This document shows positions 31,946 to 41,968 of a DNA stretch of 64,000 nt, piece by piece. Numbering within the stretch: position 1 is the first letter of the stretch; every line of letters starts with the position of its first letter. Position numbers and translations under genes: made by a program. The notes under the pieces are model-generated. The model worked only from the letters and a program-made list of their open reading frames with translations, was not told where the DNA came from and did no database searches. This DNA comes from Phytopythium helicoides (taxonomy: Eukaryota > Oomycota > Peronosporomycetes > Pythiales > Pythiaceae): positions 1,860,001 to 1,924,000 of the forward strand of contig JANFNE010000003.1 of the NCBI GenBank assembly GCA_024867545.1, in the 5' to 3' direction.

Positions 31946-33877
31946 ATGACGGACGGCAAGAAGGGCTCGCTGCTGCCGCTGGCGGCCGCGGGCGGCGGCG
32001 TGAGCATCAGCATCGCGCGGTCCAAGAAGCCAGGGCTGCGGCGCGCGGGGTCCCACGGCCGCGCGGCCCACGGCCACGGCCACGGCCACACGCGGCGGTC
32101 GCGGTCCCGCGGGGACTCTGTGGACGCGGACGCGGACGCTGCGGACCCGCTTGTGGACGCGACTGTGGACGCAACTGCGGACGCGACCGCGCCGGCCAAG
32201 CCGCGCAGGAAGGGCGTGAGCATGCTGTGGCTGCTGTTCGCCGCGTCCTTGGTGGTCTGCGTGGGCTGCCTCGGCACGCTCGGCTACATGGTGCAGCGCC
32301 ACGGACTGGCGAACGGAGATGTGGACGGAGCCGCACGCGGCATCTTCTCGAGCCTCAAGAACAGCCAGGTGCTCGCGCGGCTGCAGACGCTGTCGGCCTC
32401 GCTCTTCTCGGCGCAGACGACGCCCCGCAGCCAGCGCGCGCGCCGGCAGATGGCCGACCTGGCCGACTACGAGTGCGTGGGCTGGCGCCAGACCATGAAC
32501 TGCACGCCAGAGGGCGACCGCGAGTTCGCCAACGACCGCAACTGCTCCGAGCCCGTGCCCAACGGCGTCTCGGGCTACTGCGAGGTGCGCAACCCCAAGA
32601 CGGGCCAGACGCAGCACGTGCTCGAGATGCACTGCGACTCGCTGCGCCCCGGCGTGCAGTTCCAGTGCGATATGTTCCAGTCGCTGCTCAGCTACGAGAT
32701 ACTGTCCACCGAGTACGTGCACGACGCCAACTTCTCGTTCGCAAAGGCCCAGGAGGACTTCCGCCGCACCAACGGGCTCGTCGACACACCCGTGCCTCTC
32801 AGGGAGGACGGCTTCCGCAACGAGAGCGTCGGGCAGCTCGAGCTCAGCTTCGACCGCGGCGTCGTCTTCGTCATCTACGAGAAGCTGCTGCTCGGCGCCT
32901 ATGTGAGCGTGCGCTCGCTGCGAGCCATGGGCTGCACATTGCCCATCGAGATGTGGTACATGACGAGCGAAACCAACGTACAGCACCCGCTGCTGCGCCT
33001 CCTAGTGGATGAGTACGGCGTGTACCTGCGCGAGATCCGCGACGAGCGCGCGACGCACTTTTACACAAAGCTGCACGCCGTCTTCTACAGCGCCTTCGAT
33101 AAGGTGCTCCTGCTGGACGCAGACAACTTTGCTGTGCGAGACCCGAACTACTTGTTCGATACGCAGGAGTTTATCGACACAGGTGCACTGTTCTGGCCAG
33201 ACTTTTGGAAGCCGGGCAACACGATCTTCAATATCCACGAGCGCAGCTTTGTGTGGCCGTTCTTCGGGCTCGACTACGTCGACGTGTTCGAGCAGGAGAG
33301 CGGGCAGGTCATGATCGACCGCGTGCGGCACCAGAAGGCGCTGAACACGCTCATGTACTACGGTTTCTCGCAGGTGCCGCGCATCCACGAGGAGCTGCGG
33401 CTCGTGTGGGGCGACAAGGACCTGTTCCGGTTCGCGTGGATGAAGACCGACTCGCCTTTCTACATGGCGGAGCGGCCACCCGGGTCAGCGGGCACCAAGC
33501 ACGTGGACTACGACCTGTTCTGCGGCGTGACGATGGTGCAGCACGACCCGAGCGGCCGCGTGGTGTTCCTGCACCGCAACACGGAGAAGCTGACGCACCT
33601 GAACGACCGGCTGCTGTGGACGCACATCCAGCAGTTCAAGCGCACGTCGGACTACAAGGACTACTATGTGCGCGGCGCGAACGGCGGCAAAGTGTTCCCG
33701 CAGTTCAAGCGGTGCTTTGGCAAGGACGTGCACTACGAGAAGCTGTTCACGCTCAAGCCCATGAGCGCGTTCCCGTTCGAGCACCTCGAGACGGACCTGC
33801 TGCAGTACGCCAAGGACGGCGCGGCGTTCCTGCAGCTCGCCACGGGCGATGACAAGGCCGCGGACGACCAGGTGTAG
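31946..33877 (+). CDS. GT71/MNN1-like glycosyltransferase, paralogue 1
   Basis: A 643-residue type II membrane protein, probably Golgi, resembling MNN1-type alpha-mannosyltransferases (GT71). The cytosolic tail is Arg/Ser/His-rich (HGHGHGH). One TM helix lies at about residues 92-113 (LWLLFAASLVVCVGCLG). A Cys-containing stem follows, with MHCDSLRPGVQFQC. The catalytic domain includes VVFVIYEKLLLGAYVSVRSL, the DXD metal site at D391-D393 (LLLDADNFAVRDP), GALFWPDFWKP, FEQESGQVMIDR, LVWGDKDLFRFAWM, and the downstream His motif VTMVQHDPSGRVVFLHRN. It ends in a Cys/Tyr-rich block. The start is the ATG before the TDGKKGS sequence, since upstream codons look non-coding. Acceptor and sugar are not predictable. 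Confidence 0.82.
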   Translation: MTDGKKGSLLPLAAAGGGVSISIARSKKPGLRRAGSHGRAAHGHGHGHTRRSRSRGDSVDADADAADPLVDATVDATADATAPAKPRRKGVSMLWLLFAASLVVCVGCLGTLGYMVQRHGLANGDVDGAARGIFSSLKNSQVLARLQTLSASLFSAQTTPRSQRARRQMADLADYECVGWRQTMNCTPEGDREFANDRNCSEPVPNGVSGYCEVRNPKTGQTQHVLEMHCDSLRPGVQFQCDMFQSLLSYEILSTEYVHDANFSFAKAQEDFRRTNGLVDTPVPLREDGFRNESVGQLELSFDRGVVFVIYEKLLLGAYVSVRSLRAMGCTLPIEMWYMTSETNVQHPLLRLLVDEYGVYLREIRDERATHFYTKLHAVFYSAFDKVLLLDADNFAVRDPNYLFDTQEFIDTGALFWPDFWKPGNTIFNIHERSFVWPFFGLDYVDVFEQESGQVMIDRVRHQKALNTLMYYGFSQVPRIHEELRLVWGDKDLFRFAWMKTDSPFYMAERPPGSAGTKHVDYDLFCGVTMVQHDPSGRVVFLHRNTEKLTHLNDRLLWTHIQQFKRTSDYKDYYVRGANGGKVFPQFKRCFGKDVHYEKLFTLKPMSAFPFEHLETDLLQYAKDGAAFLQLATGDDKAADDQV

Positions 33878-35029
33878 CCATAGAGGGCGGGGTAAAGTAT
33901 TCAATCGAGTAGGTAGTTGCAAAAGTCTCACATGACACACCACCGGTGTAGCCATGCGTGTCCACAAACAATGTGGATGCGCAAGGGGTCCGCATTTTGG
34001 ATGCGAGGAATCCTGTGCTGTTATGATCAGCCGCCCACATCCGGACTGCGGCGTGGGTTCGTCCAGCTGCGGCCACACGTGTGGGTGTTCGTGCTAGCCG
34101 GCTGGCCGTGACTACGGTTCCGAGGACGGCCGACCCGCGATCGCCCTGTTTACACGAGTGGAAGAGCACCGGCGGCGTCTGGAGCTACGTACGATATGAT
34201 AAAGTGGTGGATGCCGCGGCAGCGCTTGTGGATGTCGTTGGCTGGCAGGCACCGAGCTGGGCTTTGCAGGCACGCGAGAGCCCGAGGGTGGACGGCACGC
34301 TAAAAAGACTCGCGCGCAACGCGACGGCAGGGGACCAGCATACTGGAACCAAGTCAAACCGCGATCGTGGCACGTCTGCTTGGCGCACAAAAAGAAAGAT
34401 ACGCCGCCGGATGTCGACATGTCACTTTGTTTAAAACAGTACTTTTGTGAGCAAAAAGGCGTAATCTACGGATACAGACGCTGTAAATGATCGGCTGGCT
34501 GATCGATGGCGTGGATTTTTTCGCCTACGAGCAACCAAACACCGTCATACATGACGCTCGTAGGTTCAGAACCCGCAACCAGCCGGAACAAAAAATACGG
34601 TAGACAGCCGCAGCGACGTATTGAAAGCTAGAGGTTTCTCGCCTCTCGGCCACATACATTCGGACGGCACATCGTTTGACGACGCGGTGGAATTTTCCAG
34701 TTCCAGGCGGACGGATTCATTCTCGCAGGTTTCCCGCCCCGTTTCTTCGCGGCCGCAGAGTCCACGTCACCGTCCACCAGAAAACTGAAGCAGCTGATCC
34801 ACTGTGGGGCGAATCGCGCGCGCTGATTGGCCGGCGGGATGTAAACGGCGCGCGTCCATTGGTCCAAACGTCGTCCGCGGCTGCGATGCGCCGGCCACCG
34901 TTAAAGGCTCGCTCGTCCGCAGTCGTCGGCCGGTAGTTTACCGGATCGGACTCTCCGGCCGGCCGCAGTCCGCAGTCGCGCAGTTTCCAGCGGCCGCTCG
35001 CGATCCTGTCGTTCGTTTCCCGGCCGGCC
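33878..35029. other. Gene-free region
   Basis: About 1.15 kb between two tandem glycosyltransferase genes. No supported ORF. A 9-base inverted repeat (CCTACGAGC ... GCTCGTAGG) lies at 34524-34564. The last 300 bases are GC-rich upstream sequence. Confidence 0.5.
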
Positions 35030-36787
35030 ATGACGCTGCCGTGCGCCACGAGCCTGAGCCGCGTGGCCGCGGCCTCCGCGCTGCCGCCCGCGCTCGACAA
35101 GCCTGTGGCAGTGGACCGCCGGTCGTCGGCGCGCACGCGCATGTTCGGTCTGTTCGTGCTCATCGTGCTCTGCTGCACCGTGGGGCTCGTGTCGGTGGCC
35201 TCGCTCATCCAGCAGCGCGACCTGCAGCTGCACCACGTGGCGCTGCGGTCGCCGCTCGTCCGCGCGGACGAACCCGCGGCCACCGCGGCCACACCCGTCC
35301 CCACAGTGGACGCGGCCGAGTGGACGGACGAGCCCGTGAACCGCGCACACCTGGACGAGTTCGAGTGCGTCGGGTGGGTGGCGCAGCGCGACTGCGACCC
35401 CGCAGGCGGCGCGGACGCGGCCAACGACCGCGCGTGCAACGCCACGGTGCGCGCGGGCGAGAGCGGCTTCTGCGCGCTGCGGTCCAAGCGCTCGGGCCGC
35501 GTCCACCGCGCGCTGCGCATGCACTGCGACTCGCTGCGCGCCGACGTGCGCTTCACGTGCGGCGACTTCCGAGAGCTGCTGGGGTTCGGCCCCGAGGCCG
35601 CGGGATTCGCGCACGACGCCGAGTTTTCGCTCGCGGACGGCCGCAAGCAGCTTGTGGACGACCAGCACACGGTCGGCGTCGCGCTGCAGCATGTGGACGT
35701 GGACGCGGCCGAGCGGACGAGCCACACGCGGCCGCCGGACCTCAGCCGCGGCGTGCTCTTCGTCGTCTACGACAAGCTGCTCGAGTCGGTCTACGCGTCC
35801 GTGCGGGCCCTGCGCGCGAGAGGATGCTCGCTACCGGTGGAGCTCTGGTACAAGCCCAGCGAGACGAACGTGGCCCACCCGCTGCTGCAGGCGCTCACGC
35901 GCGACCACGGCTGCTTCCTGCGCGAGATCCGCGACGCACGGGCCGTCAAGTTCTACACAAAGATGTACGCCGTCTTTTACTCGGCATTCGACCAGGTGCT
36001 GCTGCTCGACTCGGACAACTTCGCGACGAGGGACCCGACCTATCTCTTCGACACGGACGAGTTCAAGACCACGGGCGCGCTCTTCTGGCCTGACTTCTGG
36101 CGCCCCAAGAAGACCATATTCAACATCCAGCCCACCAGCTTCGTCTGGGAGGCGCTAGACCTCCCTTTCGTCGACATGTTTGAGCAGGAGAGCGGACAGG
36201 TCATGGTCGACCGCACCAAGCACCTCGACGGCGCGCTGCAGACGCTCATGTACTACGCCTTCCACGCCCAGCCGCTCGAACGCCTGCGGCTCGTGTGGGG
36301 AGACAAGGATCTCTTCCGCTTCGCGTGGATGCAGCGCAATGCCTCGTTCCACATGATCCAGACCCCGCCCGGAGCCGCGGGGCTCAAGCTGCCGGACCAA
36401 AACATCTTCTGCGGCGTCACCATGGTGCAGCACGACCCGCGTGGAGCCATCGTATTCCTGCACCGCAACCAGGAGAAGCTCAGCAGAGACAACCGGGAGC
36501 TCGTGTGGCACGACGTGCAGCAGTTCCGTATGGGCGAGGTGTCCATCGACGACTACGACGTGCGCGGCGCCAACGGCGGCCGCTACTACCCGCAGTACAA
36601 GCGCTGCTACGGCAAGGATATTTATTACGAGAAGGCCTTCACCGTCACGCCCGTGCAGGAGCTGGCCTTCGCTGACCTCGAACCCATGCTGCTCGACTTT
36701 GTCGCCGAGGCCGCAGACATCGTGGACACGTGGAGAGCGCGTGCAGCAAGCAACGGAGGCGGCGACGCCACGGGCAGCCAGCAGTAG
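35030..36787 (+). CDS. GT71/MNN1-like glycosyltransferase, paralogue 2
   Basis: A 585-residue single-exon paralogue of the gene at 31.9 kb. A short N-terminal tail is followed by a TM anchor at about residues 38-60 (MFGLFVLIVLCCTVGLVSV). The stem has FECVGWVAQRDC and MHCDSLRADVRFTC, and the catalytic domain has LLLDSDNFATRDP (DXD is D-S-D here), GALFWPDFWRP, FEQESGQVMVDR, LVWGDKDLFRFAWM, and VTMVQHDPRGAIVFLHRN. A polar, Gly/Ser/Gln-rich C-terminus ends just before a CAG repeat in the 3' flank (36781-36806). Presumed Golgi lumenal enzyme; donor and acceptor unknown. Confidence 0.82.
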   Translation: MTLPCATSLSRVAAASALPPALDKPVAVDRRSSARTRMFGLFVLIVLCCTVGLVSVASLIQQRDLQLHHVALRSPLVRADEPAATAATPVPTVDAAEWTDEPVNRAHLDEFECVGWVAQRDCDPAGGADAANDRACNATVRAGESGFCALRSKRSGRVHRALRMHCDSLRADVRFTCGDFRELLGFGPEAAGFAHDAEFSLADGRKQLVDDQHTVGVALQHVDVDAAERTSHTRPPDLSRGVLFVVYDKLLESVYASVRALRARGCSLPVELWYKPSETNVAHPLLQALTRDHGCFLREIRDARAVKFYTKMYAVFYSAFDQVLLLDSDNFATRDPTYLFDTDEFKTTGALFWPDFWRPKKTIFNIQPTSFVWEALDLPFVDMFEQESGQVMVDRTKHLDGALQTLMYYAFHAQPLERLRLVWGDKDLFRFAWMQRNASFHMIQTPPGAAGLKLPDQNIFCGVTMVQHDPRGAIVFLHRNQEKLSRDNRELVWHDVQQFRMGEVSIDDYDVRGANGGRYYPQYKRCYGKDIYYEKAFTVTPVQELAFADLEPMLLDFVAEAADIVDTWRARAASNGGGDATGSQQ

Positions 36788-36971
36788 CAACAGCAGCAGC
36801 AGCACTAGGCAATGACCAACATCAACACCATAGCAGTCAGGCAGAAGACGCAGCAGTACAGTACCTACCGCGAGCGGCAGGACCAACGCAGCCGCCGAGC
36901 GAGTAAAATATAGACAGACACATGCGCATTCCGAGTCTCCCCTGTGGACCCAAAAATTTACTTTGCTTGTG

Positions 36972-38621
36972 TTAGGTTGATGATTTTTCCCCGGAGCGGA
37001 GCCACTTGAACTGAAAGCTAAAGTCAGCACCAGCATGCTCCAACGAGTTCTGAACGCCGTAAGATACCCACGAGAACAGCTTCGGTTGCACCATGACGCA
37101 CTGCGTGTCCAGAACGAAGCCCACTTGGCGCATTGCTGACACTCCTGTGATGCGGCGGAGCACAAGCTCCATCGCTACAAGCGACAGCAACTCGAGTCCA
37201 GCATACATGAGCACGCTTGTGACAGTGGGCCAGATCTCATTTTCATGGATGTCTCTAATCGTCAGGTAGAAGGCGCGATTGGGTAAGTAGTAGGTAGCTG
37301 CCGTAAAGAGACCTAGGCATACTTTGAATCAGCCACAGACAAAGCGATCCAAACACGATAACACTCACGTACTGCAGAAAATCGGCATGATCACCTCCGA
37401 GTACTCGATCAAAGTAACGAACTCTGTCGTGAACAGCAATTTCCTCGTCCACAGTAGAAACCTTTCATGATCTTTTTCGGATCCGAGATCGGCGAATGCA
37501 GTCACTGAAGGAGGGCCGGAAGCACGCTCACGAAATGGTGTTTCGGGAAGAACTCGAACAGATGTAATCGTGCTCGATCCAAGAACTCCCAGACTCAGTG
37601 ACGTGCGTTTTACATGCTGCCCGCGCTCATCTCTCGCTGTGCTTGTCTGTCCTCTTTGATCAAGAGCAATCGCCACCTCCAAGAAGTTCTTTCCGTGCAG
37701 TGGGTGTTCAGCTGGTATCTTATTCATAAAGCGCTTGAGCGGTTGGAACTCCTGGTAGACATCGTACACCGATACACAGCCTTGAGCAATATCTATCAGC
37801 ATGATTGCCAGCGATGTCGAGATCGTCGTTGCTTTCTGCATTGCCAACGATACGTAGACTGCGTGGAAAGCATCGATACAAAAGACGAGGGTCTCCGGTC
37901 TCATATCATCGGAGATGACAAATTTGCTCATGATGTTCTTGGCTGTGATCTTGATGACCGGGATGAGAGCCATGTATGGAGTCTGGTATTTTGCGGGAAT
38001 CGAGTTGAATCCGTAGATGAAGACTGGGTAGATGAACGTCAGACCAAATTCAATTGAAATGGCACCCATGGCTCGAATGGAAGCTTCGCGAACCCCAGCG
38101 TCATTTCTTAGCTTCTGACCGAAGAAAATTCCAAACATAACAACAAACGCGGTAGAGAAGACTGGTGTCGACGCGAGGAACAGGAATGGAACTGGCATCG
38201 GAATCAAGCTTGCTAAGAAGTAGTCGTAAGCTACGCATACAACAGTGACAGCAAGTGTCATCCACGACAGGTGACGATGTGTCATCCCCAAACCCGGTGA
38301 TAGCAGCCCGATTTGCATCAATATCGTGTAGGTGATGATAAACGCCACAACTGAACCACGAACCCAGAAGACGTAGTTGGCCTCTCTTCCTGCGCTGGGT
38401 TTTGCGAGTGGTGCAAAGTCTGGCAGAGTATTGGCGAGGAGACACGGGATCGGAGTGGCAATGCACCAGAAGAGGATGCGAACCCAGCTTGTGGTCGTAG
38501 AATACACGTGGAGCCTTCGCATGCGCTCAAGCGAATATTGTCCATGAAGCTCAACTTGTACCGTGCTCCACGCATTCGCAGCTGCTCGCACACTCCTAGC
38601 AACAGCTCGAAGATATGACAT
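36972..38621 (-). CDS. Multi-pass membrane protein family, copy D
   Basis: Exon 1 37373-38621 and exon 2 36972-37312, with a 60-base intron, join in phase to 529 residues. Intact. Sequence runs from MSYLRAVARSVRAAANAW through all family motifs to the FQFKWLRSGEKSST end. Most of it is nearly identical to copy C, its inverted partner, except the hydrophilic loop (about 37430-37680), which differs (RGQTSTARDERGQHVKR, GVLGSSTITSVRVLPETP). An overlapping plus-strand ORF at 37614-38057 is a shadow. Confidence 0.75.
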
Positions 38622-38940
38622 CTCTCGCTTGCAACACGTGAAGAACTGTGAGGCTTCGTCAGGATAAATCTGTGCAGGGCAACCATCAGTTGCTATTCGC
38701 GGTCGCAGTTTATTGCTGGAGGCTATTCTGGTCGGAACTCGAAGACAATCACCGGCAAAACAGATCCAGCTCGTTGTTGCTTCATGTCAGTGAAAGACAA
38801 CTGCAGTGAGGACTTCCCTCAACAGCAAAGTGCCAGTTCATATCAACGAGATTGTCGAGGTGGGTGCTGTGTTCGATATGAACGTCCGCCGCGATAGAAA
38901 ATCACACGCCCACTGCAATGCATTCGCAGTTATGCATCCG

Positions 38941-39455
38941 AGCACAAACCCAGATGGCCAAGCACGTCGAGTCGTACCAAGTGGGCGACTGTGGCATCAC
39001 TCCACGCACTACAATTCCAGGGTACACGTTTGCGAAGATCTGCCGGCGCACGAAGTGCTCAATCGCACATGGACTAAAAAGACAGGTGTAGAGCATCACC
39101 TCGACTAACAATTCGATCCCGAAAACGTTGAGCACATCCTCGACGAGCGATCCCGGAAGCGAGAACAGGTAGCGCACACGGGAGCGCACACGGGAGCGGA
39201 GACGCGCGACGAACAATCCCATGAGCAATGATCCGATGACAATGAGCGTGACAGCCACGTCATTGTCTGTGGCCAATGCGACGATGGCGAGGATGTAGAG
39301 GATTGCGAATGCTGTGAGCACGGCAAAGTAGTTGACGAATCCGAGCCGCACGCATATCTGGGCGACCGACACGCCCGGACACTCAAAGACCATGAGCCCT
39401 GCAAGCATCGTCGCGCCATCCTGTCAGCTTGAACATTCCAGGCATTTCGCTTTGC
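38941..39455 (-). pseudogene. Truncated, rearranged PLAC8 fragment 2
   Basis: Minus-strand exon 2 of PLAC8 (LMVFECPGVSVAQICVRLGF onward) with a small tandem repeat (RSRVRSRVRY), the same extra 13-residue segment as fragment 1, and the same breakpoint after CAIE. The C-terminal roughly 100 bases are inverted, reading MAKHVESYQVGDCGITPR on the plus strand at 38948-39010. Exon 1 is absent; a trace of the intron end (CTTTGCAG) remains on the plus strand near 39450. The spacer 38622-38940 has no gene. Confidence 0.7.
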
Positions 39456-39660
39456 AGGCACTTTCTTCCGGAACGAACCCACTTGAATCAGAAGCTGAAG
39501 TCATCACCCGTGTATTTCAATGAATTCTGAAGTCCGTAAAAGACAAACAAGCTCAACTTGGATTGTACCATCACGCGCTGTGTATTAAGGACGAATCCCA
39601 CCTGACGCATCGCCGACAGACCAGTCATTCGGTGAAGAACAGGCTCCGTTTCACAATCTG
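39456..39660 (-). pseudogene. Relic F: C-terminal remnant of a membrane-family gene
   Basis: Reverse-strand reading gives MRQVGFVLNTQRVMVQSK and YSGD-like remnants closely matching the last 65 residues of copy B, ending FKWVRSGRK. An in-frame TGA replaces the Gln codon of the SFQFKW motif and no upstream exon is present. The following 190 bases (39661-39851) contain nothing recognisable. Confidence 0.6.
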
Positions 39661-39851
39661 CAACGCAAAAAAGACACAGGCTGCGTTAAACGATCAGCCA
39701 GAAAAGGCAGCGTCTTGTGATGTATACTGAGACCTCCTCTTATACTCTCTATCACTGATTTGCACAATCTACAAGAGCTATCTGTGTTGAACACTCAGAT
39801 AAGGCGTCTTCGGACTTTGGTGTGTGCAGGTTGTTTGCCTAGGATAGATTG

Positions 39852-41505
39852 TTAGGATCTAGTGTTCCTTTTAAGCCACTTGAACCGAAAGCTGAAGTCA
39901 GCACCTGCGTGCTCCATCGTGTTCTGTACGGCATAAGTAACCCACGAAAACAGCTTTGACTGCACTTTAACACACTGGGTATCAAGCACGAAGCCAACTT
40001 GCCTCATTACCGACACTCCAGTGATGCAACGGAGCACAAGCTCCATGGCAACAAGCGATAGCAGCTCAAATCCTGCGTAGGTGAGCACACTTGTAACAAT
40101 TGGCCAGAGCTCATGGTCGCCAATGTTTCTCAGTGTCAAGTAAAAGGCGCGGTTGGGTAAGTGGTAGGTACAAGCTGTGAACAGACCTTGTCATCACAAA
40201 TTACGTCAGTGAGGACTTAGCGAGAATATGCAAAGCTGCGTCCAAGCACTTACTAAAGAAAACCGGCATGATGACCTCTGAGTATTCAGTGAGAATGACA
40301 AACTCAGTGGTGAACAGCAGCTTCCGAGTACACAGCAGAAAGCGCTCACGATCCTTGTCAGAGCCGATATCGTATAACTCCCCATCAGTTAGTAGGGTAT
40401 TTACAAAAGCATTCGGCGGCATGGCTGGGCGAACTTTGACCGACCTGTACGTTTTCGATCCAGGTTTTTGATTCATAGAAGCGTATTTGTCTTGTCGCCC
40501 ACGGAGATCTCTCAAGCTGCGCAGCAGTCCTCTCTGGTCTAGTGCAACAGCCACCTCTATGAAGTCTTTTCCATGAAGCGGGTGACTCACAGGTAACTTC
40601 TTCATGAAGCGCTTGAGCGGCTGGAACGCTTGATAGATATCGTACACAGACACACAAGCCTGAGTGAGGTCGATAAGCATCACAAACAGCGAAGTCGAGA
40701 TCGTTGTCGCAGTCTGCATCGCCAAGGAGACATAGACTGAGTGGAAAGCGTCGATACAAAAGACGAGGATTTCCGGTCTCATGTCGTGGGAGATGACCAA
40801 CTTGCTCATGATGTTTTTGGCGGTGATTTTGATCACTGGCACGAAGATCATGTACGGAGTCTGATATTTCGAAGGAATTGAGTTGAATCCGTAGATGAAG
40901 ATTGGGTAGATGAATGTTAGGGAGAACTGGAGTGACATGACACCCATGGCTCGCATTGAAGATTTTCGTACCGCAATATTGTTTCGCAGCTTCTTTCCAA
41001 AGAAAATTCCAAACATTACGGTGCACGTGGTTGAAAACACTGGTGTCGCCGTCAGGAACATAAAAGGAATGGGCATTGGAATCCATCCGGCTAAGATGTA
41101 GTCGTACGATACGCATCCAACAGCGACAACAGACGCTATCCAAGCCAAGTGCCGGTAGGTCATCCCCAATCCCGGAACCAGAAAGCCAATCTGCATGAAC
41201 ATCGCAGCTGTGACGTAGACTAGCGCGAGCGTACCTCGAGCCCAGAAGACGTAGTTGGCCTCCCTTCCGGCGCTTGGCTTTTCGAGAGGAAGGAAATCGG
41301 GAAGGATGACGGTGAGGAGGCACGGGATCGGTGTGAAGATACACCAGAAGAGTATACGGGCCCAACTTGTGCTCATAGTATATTCATGAAACCTTCGCAT
41401 ACGCTCAGGCGAATACTGTCCATGGAGCTCAACTTGCACGACACTCCAAGCACCTGCAGCCGCCCAAGCTGCCTGGGATATGGCCGCAAAGCTCCGTGGC
41501 CACAT
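39852..41505 (-). CDS. Multi-pass membrane protein family, copy E
   Basis: Exon 1 40254-41505 and exon 2 39852-40186 join in phase across a 67-base intron with a GTAAGT donor, giving 528 residues. Intact. Start MWPRSFAAISQAAWAAAGAW. Family motifs are PSAGREANYVFWARG, GLGMTYRHLAW, IYPIFIYGFNSIPSKYQTPYM, KNIMSKLVISHDMRPE, and FQPLKRFMKKLPVSHPLHGK. It is distinct from A, C and D across the hydrophilic loop. It ends FRFKWLKRNTRS. No PLAC8 sequence is adjacent upstream. Confidence 0.75.
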
Positions 41506-41968
41506 CTTGGGTTTTAAATCGGCTTCTGACGCTCGTTTGGACAGTGAGCAAACCTATTCTCGACCACGGCGTGCATGACGAAGGTTTCATCAAGACGGGA
41601 AACATGACAGACCAAACTTGGATATTCTCTCTACTATTTCAATGGCGGCGTCCAATGCGCGATTCGTATAACAGGTTCTTCGTGACGGAGCAAAAATGCA
41701 TTGACAACATAAAGAAACGAAACCTCCTCGCCTAAAAATGTCGAGTTCGTGATCCGCGTTACATGAGACCAAGGTTGCATCTTGCAAAACGGACGTGGCG
41801 AGTCCCACCACGCTCTGGTGCTGGTTTGCGACGCCTCGCCTTCCCTATCAACGGAGTAATCGCTCTCGGCTCTCTCCCTATCATTTTTGTAATTCGCGGT
41901 AGTCTCCTCCTAAAAAAAAAAGCGACAACGCACGTGGCCGTCATCATCCGCAGTCAGCGCTCGTCCCC
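41506..41968. other. Divergent promoter region
   Basis: About 460 bases between copy E and the third glycosyltransferase. No supported ORF. CTATCATTTTTG at about 41878-41889 resembles the oomycete initiator and lies about 85 bases before the glycosyltransferase ATG. Confidence 0.45.

Larger units (their letters stand above)
36972..39660 (-). repeat. Inverted duplication, arm 2 (unit D)
   Basis: Mirror image of 26225-28870: membrane copy D, spacer, rearranged PLAC8 exon and a decayed tail of a B-type membrane gene, all reversed. The region between the arms (28.9-36.9 kb) holds the coiled-coil gene and two glycosyltransferases. Confidence 0.7.
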
